The notes: a model not told the origin generated them from the sequence alone. A DNA stretch of 64,000 bases from Adiantum capillus-veneris (GCA_014529385.2 CM043969.1:33260446-33324445), one strand, 5' to 3'. Shown: positions 52,722 to 63,307, counted from the stretch's first letter. Translations and numbers: made by a program.

Positions 52722-53114
52722 TCATTCATGATCAGCAGCAGCAAAAAGATATATGAGACTCGCTGCATCACAAGTCTCATCATCCCTCACATACATTACT
52801 TGTTCTGTAGACAGCTCATCTTGCTCCACCATCATCAACCTGGCATGATATAATTTAAGACGCAATCCATTTACCCTTGACTTATGTAGGATTCCATCCA
52901 GGTTAGCCAGCTGATATGTACCATTCGAAAAACACTCCACTGCCTTGAAAGGGCCTTCCCACTTAATTTGAAACTTCTTTTGGAAGGTGTTGTCTAGCTT
53001 ATTGTTGTAGCGCAAAACCAAGTCATGTTTCTTGATACCCTTACTTTTGAACTTTTTATTTATCTTTGCTAGAGCCCTATCTTGCATCTGCCCATAATGC
53101 TCCAATGCGCTCAT
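52722..53114 (-). pseudogene. W integrase C-terminal domain (GPY/F)
   Basis: KINKKFKSKGIKKHDLVL, then WEGPFKAVECFSNGTYQL and SRVNGLRLKLYHARLMM, the GPF module after the integrase core. No chromodomain follows. Ends 13 bp short of the PPT. The 53115-53325 link to the core is broken. Confidence 0.75.
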
Positions 53115-53324
53115 CCTATCCAGCTGAACCTCTTGTAATTGTAAGAGCCTCTCTTTGAATGCATCACTAGGCTGCCCAAGGCAAATCTACTTCCACAGGC
53201 AATAATACTTCCTTTCCATATACCAAATGAAACGGAGTAAACCATGTACTTGTCTTCACCGAAGTACGGTAAGCCCATAATGCACTAGGCAATTCCAAAT
53301 TCCAATTCTTTCCTTGGTGCTCTG

Positions 53325-54012
53325 TCACTTTTGAAAGGATTCACCATTGAATCTTTCATTTAAGACATTACACTGCGGGTAATAAGGAGTGGTATGCTGA
53401 TGCCTAATCTTCATCTTCGCACATAGAAAGTCTAGCAGTTTAGCTCTAAATCTTGGCCCCTTATCCGAAAGTAGCTCTAGTGGCACCCCAAACTTGCAAC
53501 ATATTTCATCATACACAAATTTTGCCACATCCTTTGGAGTGATTTGTTTTACTGCTATAGCCTCTGCCCATCTAGAGAGATAGTCCACCGCAGTCAAAAT
53601 ATAGCTTTTGCCCCTGCTTGTGATAGTCCACCGCAGTCAAAATATAGCTTTTGCCCCTGCTTGTGATAGGTAAGGGGCCTATTGCATCAATTCCCCACTT
53701 TTCAAACACATCAAATTCCATAATGGTTTTTGGTATCTCTGGCTTTAACACTCTCTTCCCAAATGCTTGACACCTATTGCAAGACCTACACCAATGGTGA
53801 ACATCCTTGTGCAAACTAGGCCATACATACCCTTCTTGCAAGATCTTATGCAAGGTGATCATTAGAGCAAAATGTCCACCACATGCACCTTCATGATTCT
53901 CTTCCAACACTCTATAAAGCTCCTCCTGCCAAGGTACACGTCTCAACACGAGATCAGCCCCTTTCATGTACAAGACATCACCAATAAATTTGTACCTAGA
54001 TTCTCTATGCAC
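53325..54012 (-). pseudogene. W integrase: zinc-binding domain and core
   Basis: Zinc site H/H in HEGACGGHFALMITLH and CC in WCRSCNRCQAFGK. Core: first D in WGIDAIGPLPIT, second D in ELLSDKGPRFRAK, E in CNVLNERFNGE. A 43-bp tandem duplication (53579-53664) at TAVDY throws the frame and gives two overlapping ORFs (53572-54012 and 53325-53597). Without it the triad would be complete. Confidence 0.8.
53579..53664. repeat. Two tandem 43-bp units in the W integrase
   Basis: gatagtccaccgcagtcaaa starts at 53579 and 53622; identical units. Frame-disrupting. Confidence 0.9.
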
Positions 54013-54054
54013 AAAACCATACTTCTTAGACTTCTGAATGTCCTTTGGAATGAT

Positions 54055-54249
54055 TCATGTCAGGAAAAACTCCTCTTCTTGAGCCAAACTTTCCCGGCCA
54101 TGATAAAGAGGTAAATTGGTCCTCAACACAAATAGCTCCCCAATCATGCTTTGAGCTGCTTCATGTGCCTCTCCATTTAGAGCACGTTCAATGTGTCTGA
54201 TGCTCCATGCTTCGAACTTTTTTAACATGCCTTTAATTCTGAAACACGT
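54055..54249 (-). pseudogene. W RNase H end and linker
   Basis: FEAWSIRHIERALNGEAHEA then AQSMIGELFVL: the final histidine/aspartate-type region of a plant-Gypsy RNase H. TGA 54055 is in frame with the integrase N-terminus (IIPKDIQKSKKYGFVHRE), so a single stop divides them. Cut at 54250 by the nested LTR. Confidence 0.6.
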
Positions 54250-54480
54250 TGTCAAGAAGTAGGCGGTCTTGCCAAGAAGGCACCGGGCCTCTTGTTGTGA
54301 GAGTTTGTGAGGAAGCTCAAGGGTTATGAGAAAGAGCTAAGATGTAGATAACATAGCTTCTAGAGCTAAAGAAGAAATGTAGCCAAAGAAGCCGCTCACT
54401 TTTGCTTACAAACACACACGTGATGGAGAGAACTCATGAAAGATAGTCAGAACAAAACAAAAATGAAAACATTGAGGTTA

Positions 54481-54639
54481 CGATCATATCGTATCATGGG
54501 TAGGATAAAAGGGTTAATGGATGAGTTAATGATATTTAATCTTTGTTGTCCAAATAAGCTACGAATTGCTCTAGCTTTGTGCTTACTATAATGTATATGT
54601 TTTGTCTAGTGATGGGGATTAGTTGTGAGTACAAATCCT
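54481..54639 (-). pseudogene. Micro-ORF a, nested LTR copy (frameshifted)
   Basis: ATG overlaps the stop of ORF b by ATGA exactly as in Y. MNQEDLYSQLIPITRQNI then YIIVSTKLE are conserved. A short deletion shifts the frame to a stop near 54537, while the original frame is visible again as HPLILPMIRYD and FIFVLF to 54470. Confidence 0.45.
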
Positions 54640-54645
54640 CTTGAT

Positions 54646-54930
54646 TCATAATAAAATAACCACACTCACATCAAAAGAGAAGTTATAGTCAATAATAGGT
54701 AGTATGATAGGATCTGGTGAGAGAAGTATTTTGTTGAGCCTTTCAGGACCAAATAGAAACACTATGCGTTGCTGAAAGTGAATCTTTCGACTAATAGATT
54801 GCACATAATGGAAATGAAAGAAATCACATCTATGTGGATTATGGTTATTCATCAATGATATACTTAGTATGTTCAAAGATAAAGGTGTGAAAGAAGTGAA
54901 AGGAGAAGAAGAAGAAAGTTTCTCTCCCAA
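54646..54930 (-). CDS. Micro-ORF b, nested LTR copy
   Basis: The same C-terminal 50 residues as Y (RKIHFQQRIVFLFGPERLNK, PIILPIIDYNFSFDV, VILL-stop). A longer open N-terminus (start GTG/ATG 54930, MGEKLSSSS..) is probably not part of the original ORF; the homologous start is the ATG near 54848 (MNNHNPHRCDFFHFH). Confidence 0.5.
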   Translation of the reverse strand: MGEKLSSSSPFTSFTPLSLNILSISLMNNHNPHRCDFFHFHYVQSISRKIHFQQRIVFLFGPERLNKILLSPDPIILPIIDYNFSFDVSVVILL

Positions 54931-55947
54931 GCCCTATTGTTGCCCTTAGGCAATAAGGATACTGCGGGGAGAGAAGTACCTGTAGCAAGGAGATTCTAGA
55001 GTTTGTGGAAGATAATGAGAACCTTAAGAGAGAGAGGTGCTTGTGAAAGATGAAGATATGGTTACTAACCTTGTGCACATAATTGTTTCCCGCAAGAAGG
55101 TTGTGCCCGTTACATTGACAAGATTGCTGCTTGAATACCTTCCAAAGAAACAATTAGGACACAACAAGAAGATGAAAGGAGGAGTAAAGATAGAATTAGA
55201 GATAGATCTAAGTGTGGTGGTGGTATTAAAGATAAATAATGAGAGATAGAGAAGGAGTTAAAACTAGAATGGTAACCTAACAGGACATAAAAGTGTCCTT
55301 TCAGGGTTTTGGAAAAAATTTCCAAAACCATAGTAGATCCACTCATTTTGAAAAATCCTTTCATGAGCGTATAGTTCAATAAATACTACATATGGAAAAA
55401 TTGAGAAACTTGTAATTTTTCTCATCCCTTGGTCACTACAAGCCTCCAAAGTTGATGGACCAGTGCATTTTGCCCAAAACAACAATTTCTTACGGTTGAT
55501 TGCATATAAATAAGAGTGGAGATTTTTGTAGGACATGAGATAAAATGCCCCGGTAACTTCAATGGGTTGGTGATCAAAACATATGGTTGATTTTACCTCA
55601 CTAATTTTTTTTTTGGGCAAAAAAAATAGGTTCAAAAAAGTTGCATTTTTGCCATTCTGCGGACCTATCATCAAAGTTTCTATAGTCACGCTCAATACAG
55701 ATACTATATACATGTTTTCTTAGTTCCCTTTGGGCCTCTGGATTCAAAAGGATCCATGGAGCTTGTCAAAAGGATAATGGATCTCTTACAATTGGAACCT
55801 TGGGGGCAATGATAAAGTGCTAAATACAGCAAACATGAAAAAATGGGTTTAGCATTATGACCTTTCGAAACCCATAGAAACTACTCAATATCTAGCCAAG
55901 TTTGTAGTCTATGATTAGATATGATCACTACCTACAAAATACACACA

Positions 55948-56280
55948 ATTGTCTGGATCAGCCTCAATGTCATTTTCTGACACCATATGGCCCAATAACT
56001 TCACCCTTGGCTGTGCTAGATGAAATTTCTTTGGATTTAGTTGTCCTCCACATTCATCATATCGATCCAATACCATCTGCAACTTCTCATGGTGTTCAGC
56101 CCTACTGCTGTAGACACAAAAGTCGTCCATAAAAGCTTTAACACAACTACCAATGAATGGTACCAATACCCAATTTTCTCTCTCTTGATAAAAGGATGGT
56201 CCATTTGTCAAACCAAGTGGCAATACTGTGTAACAATAACAACCCCATGGCCTAATGAAAGCTGTCTTTGTTCGGTCTTT
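55948..56280 (-). pseudogene. W reverse transcriptase fragment
   Basis: KTAFIRPWGCYCYTVLPLGL, TNGPSFYQ, then the catalytic box KAFMDDFCVYS and GGQLNPKKFHLAQPRVKLLG, ending IEADPDN. The N-terminal palm is cut at about 56280 by the inverted protease piece, and the C-terminal end by the nested LTR. F-M-D-D is the active box. Confidence 0.8.
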
Positions 56281-56700
56281 AAGGTTTCAGATTTTCCACT
56301 AGGGGATGGGCAATTAAGCTATGACTTGAAGGAGGATCTGACGAGCAGGAAAGCTGATGTTACTTTTGGGTAGCTTATAGAGATGGTTCCTAAGCTAAAG
56401 AGACAATGGAGGAGGATGGTTAACCCAATGGGGAAAGAGCCAGAAAGATGTTCAGTAAAGGTGTTGGCAATGGGTGAGCTACTAGACATTTACCCAATAG
56501 TAGATGTGTGGCACAAAAGAAAAAATCTAGGACAAGGTTATGTTGATGGCGGAGCCCAAATATGTGTCATAACACACTCATGCATTGAGAAGATGGGTCT
56601 TACAGTGACTACGGTGTCAGGTTCTCAGATTAGCCTAGCAAAGACCCCAAGGTTTCACATGATCTAACTGAGTAAAACAAGTCAAAGATTGTGTAGCCTA
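56281..56700 (+). pseudogene. W protease piece in opposite orientation
   Basis: On the + strand while all other W genes are on the minus strand: SYDLKEDLTSRKADVTFG, then (after TAG) LIEMVPKLKRQWRRMVNP, DIYPIVDVWHKRKNLGQG and active site YVDGGAQICVITHSCIEKMG. Same order as in X and Z. A local inversion of ~420-480 bp within W, or an inserted piece of another copy. Confidence 0.7.
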
Positions 56701-57244
56701 GTGACTGGAAACGTACCAAAGGAACCACTTCTGTTGATAACTAGATGTACCCTCAATGTGTCTTAGTTTGAATTTCAAATTTATGTGCCCAATTAGCATG
56801 CACTCTTGCTACTCGTCTAATTTTGGCCCATCCAAAGCTGGTGTAAATCAACCCTTGACCTGCTCCAAATCAGGCTTATCTATGATCGGCTCGATGCAAA
56901 ATTTGATGTATGACTTGATAAAAAAATTTCCCAAAATTCATTCGAGTTCTAGTGCACACCAGTGCCCAATCATTACAAGTAATCAACCCGGGTTAGTCCC
57001 CCCGCCCCCCCCAAAAAAATATGATAGTCCCTCCCTTATTTTTAGCTTGGGAGATAAATTATTGGGGGTCTGCCTCTAACTTATACGCTTCTGTAACTTG
57101 TAAAAAAAACCCCTCTCCTGCACTTACGTGGTGCGGTAAGTTTTCCATGGTGAATCCCCCATGACTTTTGTCTTTCTCTTTTCCTCCTGGGTTAATCCAC
57201 TGGTTCCTTCTTCTCCCTTGATTTCGATGCCATAATCATTTGAC
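56701..57244. other. W gag-protease interval, rearranged
   Basis: AT-rich, with a C-rich tract at 57000. No domain visible on either strand; should hold the missing protease second half but does not in readable form. Confidence 0.4.
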
Positions 57245-58205
57245 CTAGTTAGCACCTGTCTTAGCAATGGATACATGTATCTCCCATCCTTGGTGGCTTA
57301 TCACATTGCGGGCTGATGTGGTCCAAATCTCCGCAATTATAACATGTGGGTGTCTGCCTTCAAAACTTACCATTTCTTTGTCCAACACCATTCCTAGGTC
57401 TTTCTTCATCTCCTGCTGATTTGCAAACCTCTCTCGACCTTGATTATTTCCCACTTGACCTAGCATGTTTAGGCTGAGATTCTGCATTAAATCTACCACT
57501 TCCCTCATGTCTTGCCTTAGCCCATCATCTTGCACTGCTATAGTGACCACTGCTGGCATAACCTGAGGAGTAACAAAAACCACTGGCTCATGATGAACCC
57601 CTGGAATGCGACCTTGTACAGAGTCCATAGGCTGAAATTCAGACCTCATGGCAAAGACTCCACCCCTAACTGGCTCATTTTCCTCAGCTTCCACTCTTTG
57701 TTCCTTGCTACCTCTAGTGCATCTTCATATGTCCTAGGCTTCGTTAGCTCCACTCTCTAATGTATATTCTCCCAAATACCAGCCAAGAATCTGTCCTTCT
57801 TCATCATGGCAGGCGGAGATACCTGTGGTGCTAAGGCCTTGCACATCCGCTCCCATGCCAATGAAAACTTATGTATGTACGCATCTACTAGCTCAACTTC
57901 CTTTTGCACCAAACCTTGTACTTATTTCCACACTTTGTCAGGATATTCTATCTTCAAAACTCCACTTCCAATCCATGCCTTAGATTGTCCCAACTCAATC
58001 TTACAGGTGGATCAACCACATGCAACTCCTCTTCAAATGCTTTGGACCAAACTCGTGCATCACTCTTCAAACAAATTTGGAGAAGACGTAACATCTGCGC
58101 CGGGTCATGAATCTGGTTGCTAATGCAGGCAACCTCCATCTTTTTCAAAAAGTCTTCCATGTCTTCATCACTTCTTCCATGAAACTCCGGATAAGAGAAA
58201 GCCAT
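57245..58205 (-). pseudogene. W gag
   Basis: ATG 58205: MAFSYPEFHGRSDEDMEDF, LKKMEVACISNQ, CLKSDARVWSKAFEEEL; open to 57954. A broken middle (57700-57950) is followed by frame 57694-57245 with LRQDMREVVDLMQNLSLNM. The zinc knuckle CYNCGDLDHISPQC is at 57303-57344 in a neighbouring frame. Gag forms the particle and binds element RNA. Frameshifts make it non-functional. Confidence 0.75.
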
Positions 58206-58309
58206 GGCTACCCCAAGTTTTGATGCTTCGAGAACCCCTTTGAATACACGTGCAAGAACCCAAAACTTTTTACTGACTCAATTCCCAGAAACTTCAATGG
58301 AGCTCAACT

Positions 58310-58495
58310 TTAGATAAGGACAAAGACATGTACATCAAATGAGTTTTCATAGTTAATCATCGGAATTACAACAGGCAAAGGGCATTCCAATATCTCTCTT
58401 AATCTTCTTGGCTCGAACATAAAGACTATGCGCTGCTGGGAAAAAACTTCCTGGACACATGAACATTTATCTGGATTCTTTGAGTTAAATGACAA
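58310..58495 (-). CDS. Micro-ORF b in the W leader
   Basis: 61 codons, ATG 58495: MSFNSKNPDKCSCVQEV, FSQQRIVFMFEPRRLREIL, PLPVVIPMINYENSFDV, HVFVLI-stop. Homologue of the Y and Z b-ORFs (QQRIVF-x-F, RL-x-EIL, I-x-Y, SFDV). Ends 105 bp before the gag ATG, nearly the same spacing as in Z. The intact ORF in an otherwise decayed element is notable. Confidence 0.55.
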   Translation of the reverse strand: MSFNSKNPDKCSCVQEVFSQQRIVFMFEPRRLREILECPLPVVIPMINYENSFDVHVFVLI

Positions 58496-58499
58496 GGAG

Positions 58500-59218
58500 T
58501 GAATTGAGGGCCATTAAAGTCAACCATGCAGCTCCCAAGAAGGCACACCTGACTTATCCTCTGATCTTGCCATAATTTTAGCAACATAACAACATAAATG
58601 GCTTAAAAGACCAAAAAAACAGCCATCACAACTTGGAAAAATTTTGGCAGAGTTTCCCCAGAAGTAGAGCAATAAGAACCCAAAATATAGACTGTATATG
58701 TATGCATAAACTGCCAACAATAGAGCCCGAGCATCAAATAGGAATCACTAGTGCATAGCCTATGGCGAGTGCTCCAACTACCTATATCACCGAAAGGATC
58801 TCACATTTGAGAATCTCCCAGCTCAATAAAACCTCACGCTATCGACCCTCTCACGAAGGCTTATGCAAATTTCGTATAGTCAAGGCTCGAAAATGACTAT
58901 CTTCCAGAACAAGTCTCAGAAATGGCTGGGATTGCCAAATAAAACCAAGTATGGCTCCACAAAGGTGTACAATGGCAGTTTCCACAAGTAACGTACAATA
59001 TCAACAGACAATGCGCTCAAACAGGCACCAAATGATGCATACCCACAGCAACTGCAAGTGACATCTACTTGCCTGTATATCACTCTACTCCAGCTACCTG
59101 TACGTGTGTGAATCACCTGTACCTGTACCTGTCCCTGTAACCTGTAACTTGTAATCTGCAACCTATAATACCGAATCTCGAAGCTTGAAGCTCGAAGCAA
59201 AAGGTACTCAAAGAAGAT
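58500..59218 (-). other. W leader between PBS and micro-ORF b
   Basis: Noncoding-looking. Around 59100-59150 are repeated acctgta words (short tandem ctgtacctgtacctgtccctgtaacctgtaac). ORF a was not found here. Confidence 0.4.
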
Positions 59219-59235
59219 CCTCAGTGGGGGCACCA
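59219..59235 (-). promoter_or_regulatory. Primer binding site of W
   Basis: Minus strand TGGTGCCCCCACTGAGG, a few bases after the LTR end. Same class as Z. Confidence 0.75.
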
Positions 59236-59241
59236 AAAGAA

Positions 59242-60399
59242 TGTGAGTAGGATGAAAACACACACAACGCCACTATAATGACTCGACATACACTCTTGGG
59301 ATGATACACACACACACACACACACACACACACTATGGGGCACCACTCGGCTCACACAATCCACCTTGCCGAGACAGGGAACACACCGATGGAGTGAGAG
59401 GAGACAGACTATTCGTTTACCCACTCCACATAGAAAGACACACACACACACACACTCAAAAAACTCAGATCAAAAGAGGAGAATTTTTTATGTTTAGATA
59501 CAATTGAGCTTGGGCCAATACCAATGGGGCAAATAGCTCACACAATATGGGTAAAATATGCCAGATACAATCACAAATTGGAGCAGAAGCTTCGCTCATA
59601 GGAGAAACTTACACAGCCAAAACAACAAAAAACTAGTGAGGAATTTGGCAAAATGGACAGTGCCATCGTGTTCGGAACGGCCCAAAACCACAGTCTACAA
59701 TGTCAAAGTGCTCAAATCCAACCTCGGATGAACAGTTTAAGGCCAAAACAGACTCCAAAAACAGCAAAAACACAGTTGCGGCTGTTCCTCCTCTTCTCTC
59801 CATGTTTTTTATGGTCTTCTCTCAGATTTTTCAGTTCCCACACTTAACTTTATTACTTGGGCACCCTTGGCCTCTTAGTTGACCTCAAACGGACCCCGAA
59901 CATGCAAAAAACTGGCCTCGCAGTGCATAGTTGTCACCTTGCTGCATCCATCCGCACACCTGGCACTTAACTTTTTTCAATAATTCATCCCGCAACCATG
60001 TGAAGTGGCCCCCAAATACAGTTCTCATGATGACCTTTTTTCATAATTATCACAAGGAAACACCCCCGTTGTGTCCATACTTATCCCGTGCAAGTATTGA
60101 TCCCATTCGACCTCCTGAGGCCACTAGATGCCATCTGACGCACCTGCTTACCTCATGCCGTCGGCCCGCGGATAGCTTCCTCGAGAAGTTTTACGCGCTA
60201 TCAAATCCTCATTATTATAAAAAAACACACTGGTACTGGTGATAGTGAAAATCGATGCACTATGTACATGTTGTCCTACCTGTACACATGTGGGCCCCAC
60301 GTAACCACCTGGCTTTGGAAAATGGGCAATCCTTTATTTTATGCACCATGCATGTGTATATACATATGCGCAATCCCTTCCTCCAAAAAACTCCTGAGA
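59242..60399 (-). repeat. W 5' LTR (element sense)
   Basis: 1158 bp; AC microsatellites at 59305-59332 and 59439-59454. Pair of 51523-52693. Confidence 0.9.
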
Positions 60400-61250
60400 C
60401 CGACTTTTGAAGACGAGTGTAAATGGGGGAAAAATAAGTCCAAACTTGATGAAAATTTATTCATGGGCTTCTATTGATGGGTTAGCCATGTGTACATGCT
60501 CAGTTGATAAAGAAGATGCAAAAATTTGTCAAAAGTAAATGTAAATAATTGCGATTATTTACATTTGCCCCATTTTTTTACTTTTTTGACCAAGTTAGCA
60601 TACCACTGGTTTTACCATGTTATAATATGCCCACAAACGAAATTTGGTGAGATTTGGATCTTTGGATTGGAAATTGTGACCAAATTTGCAAAGTTAGTCT
60701 ATGGACAAAAAACTGATGACCATTTGACCAAACAAATTGTCCAAATTTGATGAAACTTGGCTAGAGACTATAGTAGAGGTGATTCATAGATTTGTGGAAA
60801 GGACAAAAACTTGCAAAAAATTAGCCATAGTAAATAATTGTGATTATTTACATCTGCTCCAAAAATTGACAATTTTGCATATTTGAGCATACCACAGGGT
60901 CAAGCATAGCAAGTAGACCTCACACATCAAGCATGGTGAAATTTGGATCACAAAATAAACTTAGATCAAATTCTTGAAATCAGAGTCTGCGGACACAAAA
61001 CAGTTGATAAACTTAACAAATTTTGTCCAAACTTGTTGAAACTTGTCCAAGGACCTTAACAGGTTGTATACTTGGCAAACCAAACCAAAAAGTGTAAAAA
61101 TTTGATAAAAGTAAATAATCATGATTATTTACTACCGCTATAGAGTGCCACCATTTTTTAACTTGTACAGTGTTAGACCAGCATAATACAAAGCCACCGG
61201 GAAATTTTGGGTTCAATCGGATCCAAATTGATACATGTTCACTGAGTTTC

Positions 61251-61536
61251 CAGGTTGCAGGTTAATCCTTTGATTTTTGCCAAAGTCGAGTTTGAAAATT
61301 GCAATGGTTGACTCAATTAGCTCGATTTGTAGTGATACACATAGACCAATCACAACAGCTAGCAAAAACTATATTGTCTTTATAGAAGGATAGCTAACTT
61401 GTTCAAATTTGTACAAGAATGAGGTTGCAGACAAGGAATTGGTAGCTTGACAAAAAGTGCAATCCAGTCAAGTGGAAGAAATTGACAACAAGTCAATCCA
61501 AAGGTAAGTACTCTATCCAGGGCTTCACAAGTCTTT
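61251..61536 (+). other. V leader end, noncoding
   Basis: AT-rich sequence after the last dyad unit. No coding signal until 61537. Confidence 0.4.
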
Positions 61537-62401
61537 ATGAACCTTAGATATAGTTGTGTACTAGGAAATCAGGCCATATTCGGAGAAACCTCCAGTAGAG
61601 TATCCACTGAAGAAAGTGTGAATCAAGAAAATTCCTTGCACATTATCCTTGAAGAAGTCTCAGACACTTTTTCTGATTCGACATCTGAAATGTCTTCCTA
61701 TTTGACTCACTCGGAAACCGGAACGACAATGCGCTACAAGCATATACTCTTTTTATAAGACTAATCACCATGGAGCTCAGGTTTACCTGGATCCTAACGA
61801 AGAGTATGCCATTTGCATCGATGACCATGGTATTGAGTTCGAAGAAGAGATTAGGGAAAACAAAGAAGGAAAAATGTACATGTATCGAAACAAAACTCAA
61901 TATTTACGAGTCGAAAACCTTGACATGATAGACAAATGGGGGCTAGAAGTAAACACTATAATTCTAGATATGGCTGCAAAAGAAGAACCACCAACTTTAG
62001 AATTCAAGGGATATGATCAAGATGATTTGAAGCCCTTGAAACGGCTTAGTACTGATATTCCTAGGATCGGAGTCTATTGTTGGGAGGATAGAAACGTAAA
62101 AGATCTTCTGTGGACTTTGCATGCCAAATCAGGACAACTGATGGCCATGAAGATCATCTATATCTTCAAGATCAAGGATAAGGGATCAACAAACCTACCA
62201 ACCTACCTGTTTAGGGATTGTTATAATAACAACTTTGTTATGATGACTCCGGAGGAGGTAGAAAAAACCAAATACCAAGGGTATTCCATAAGGGATTGGA
62301 TATTGGGACAAGGACCAAAAACAATTCCAAGAGATGAAAACCGTGAGAGATCATCTGAGAGTAATGCTAAGAAACCAGAAACCACCTCATCACGCAGCTA
62401 G
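61537..62401 (+). pseudogene. V gag N-terminal region
   Basis: Open pieces 61537-61758 (SRVSTEESVNQENSLHII) and 61874-62401 (LRVENLDMIDKWGLEVNT, PPTLEFKGYDQDDLKPL, VYCWEDRNVKDLLWTLHA). Between them a frame change near 61750. No recognised domain; position just before the capsid suggests a gag N-terminal extension. A TAG at 62399 is in frame with the following capsid. Confidence 0.5.
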
Positions 62402-63307
62402 TTTGAAGGACTCGAAACAACACCAACTACCAGAAGAGTGGGAGTTGAACCAAATAGACGCGTCAGACTAGCTGATTTCCAAGAATGGGTCAAAAAATAC
62501 AGTGGATCAAGGGATCCATACGACCACTTAGCAAGCTTTAAATAAGTGCTAAGAGCAGAACACATATTCGATTTCCATACTCAATTCGAGGGGTTTGGAA
62601 TGACATTAGAAGGGAAAGCATTAACATGGTTCCAAAACATTCTACTAAGGTTAATCATGGACTTAAACACATTAGCTCAAGGATTTGTAGCTGCTTGTTC
62701 CAAAACGGGGATCAAACACAGTACAATAGCTCAAATCTACAGCTTTAAATAGAAACATGGTGAGTCTGTTAGGGATTGTGCAACTCGAATGAAACAATAC
62801 ATTGCTAGTTGCCCAGAGCTAGAGATACTTGCAGAAGAACGACTAGTATCATTGTTTCTAGAGGGACTGCTAAACAAAGAACTTCATGCTATATTGTATA
62901 GCAAGAAGCATACAACCCTAGAAGCATGTGTGTCAGACTCTATTGACTTAGGAGACAATTGTGATATTTTCAATGAAGAAGATGTCCCTAAGGATAATCA
63001 AAGTGAGAAAACAACATCCACTAAACCAGCACAAGTGGAAATGGCTCCTGCAGCACCACTTTCAGCCATAGGAGACATGCTTAAAAGGATGAATGACATG
63101 ATGGATAACATGCAGAAAGCACCTATGAGGGGACCACGGCAAGGGATGCCTCAACAGGGCCAATCAATTAGACCCGAAAAATGGTGTGTAATCAAGGATA
63201 AATGGACCAACCATGAGACCAATGAGTGCTATTTCCGACCAAAGTATGATGGGAATGTTCAGTACGTGCCCATGAGGCAACAAGGACAACCCATGTATAG
63301 ATACTAG
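62402..63307 (+). pseudogene. V gag capsid and zinc finger
   Basis: Capsid: FQEWVKKYSGSRDPYDHL, then FGMTLEGKALTWFQNIL and the RLVSLFLEGLLNKELHAIL block, typical retrotransposon_gag. In-frame stops at 62543 (TAA) and 62750 (TAG). The C-terminus has the variant zinc finger WCVIKDKWTNHETNECYF, with the second Cys apparently replaced by Lys. Stop TAG 63305. Protease/pol are not in the window. Confidence 0.75.

Larger units (their letters stand above)
54250..55947 (-). mobile_element. LTR related to Y, nested in W pol
   Basis: Starts TGTCAAGAAGTAGGCGGTCT, like the Y LTR edge TGTCGAGAAATTTGCGGTCT, and ends ACACACA before the W RT sequence. The interior (54460-54560, 54640-54800, 54940-55000) follows the Y LTR. 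The flanks ACGT and ATTG do not match, and ~150-200 codons of RT/RNase H are missing around it, so insertion was accompanied or followed by a deletion. The right part is diverged from Y. Confidence 0.65.
51523..60399 (-). mobile_element. LTR retrotransposon W (Gypsy), nested in V
   Basis: LTRs 51523-52693 and 59242-60399, starting TGTGAG and ending TGACA (TGAGA in the right copy). CCGA at 51519-51522 and 60400-60403 is a 4-bp TSD. PBS (minus) 59219-59235, PPT-like GGGGATGGGCAAATTA at 52694-52709. Order on the minus strand: micro-ORF b, gag, inverted protease piece, RT, nested LTR, RNase H tail, integrase. No frame is intact throughout. Confidence 0.9.
51372..61250 (+). repeat. Tandem array 2 (split by W): four ~285-bp units with a second dyad
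   Basis: Dyads GTAAATAAT-4 nt-ATTATTTAC start at 51372, 60541, 60830 and 61111. Subtracting W plus its TSD (8881 bp) gives steps 288, 289 and 281. Between dyads, tccaaacttgatgaaa and aatttggatc recur about 95 and 190 bp before the next dyad, and similar words occur at like positions in array 1. Lies in the V leader, between PBS and gag. Confidence 0.8.

Noticed and set aside
55264-55713. 149-codon minus-strand ORF in the Y-like LTR
   Set aside because: Lies in the diverged LTR, no counterpart in the Y LTRs, composition typical of AT-rich noncoding DNA.
54250-55947. Clean target-site duplication for the nested LTR in W
   Set aside because: Flanks (ACGT and ATTG) differ and W sequence is missing at the site, so no TSD is claimed.
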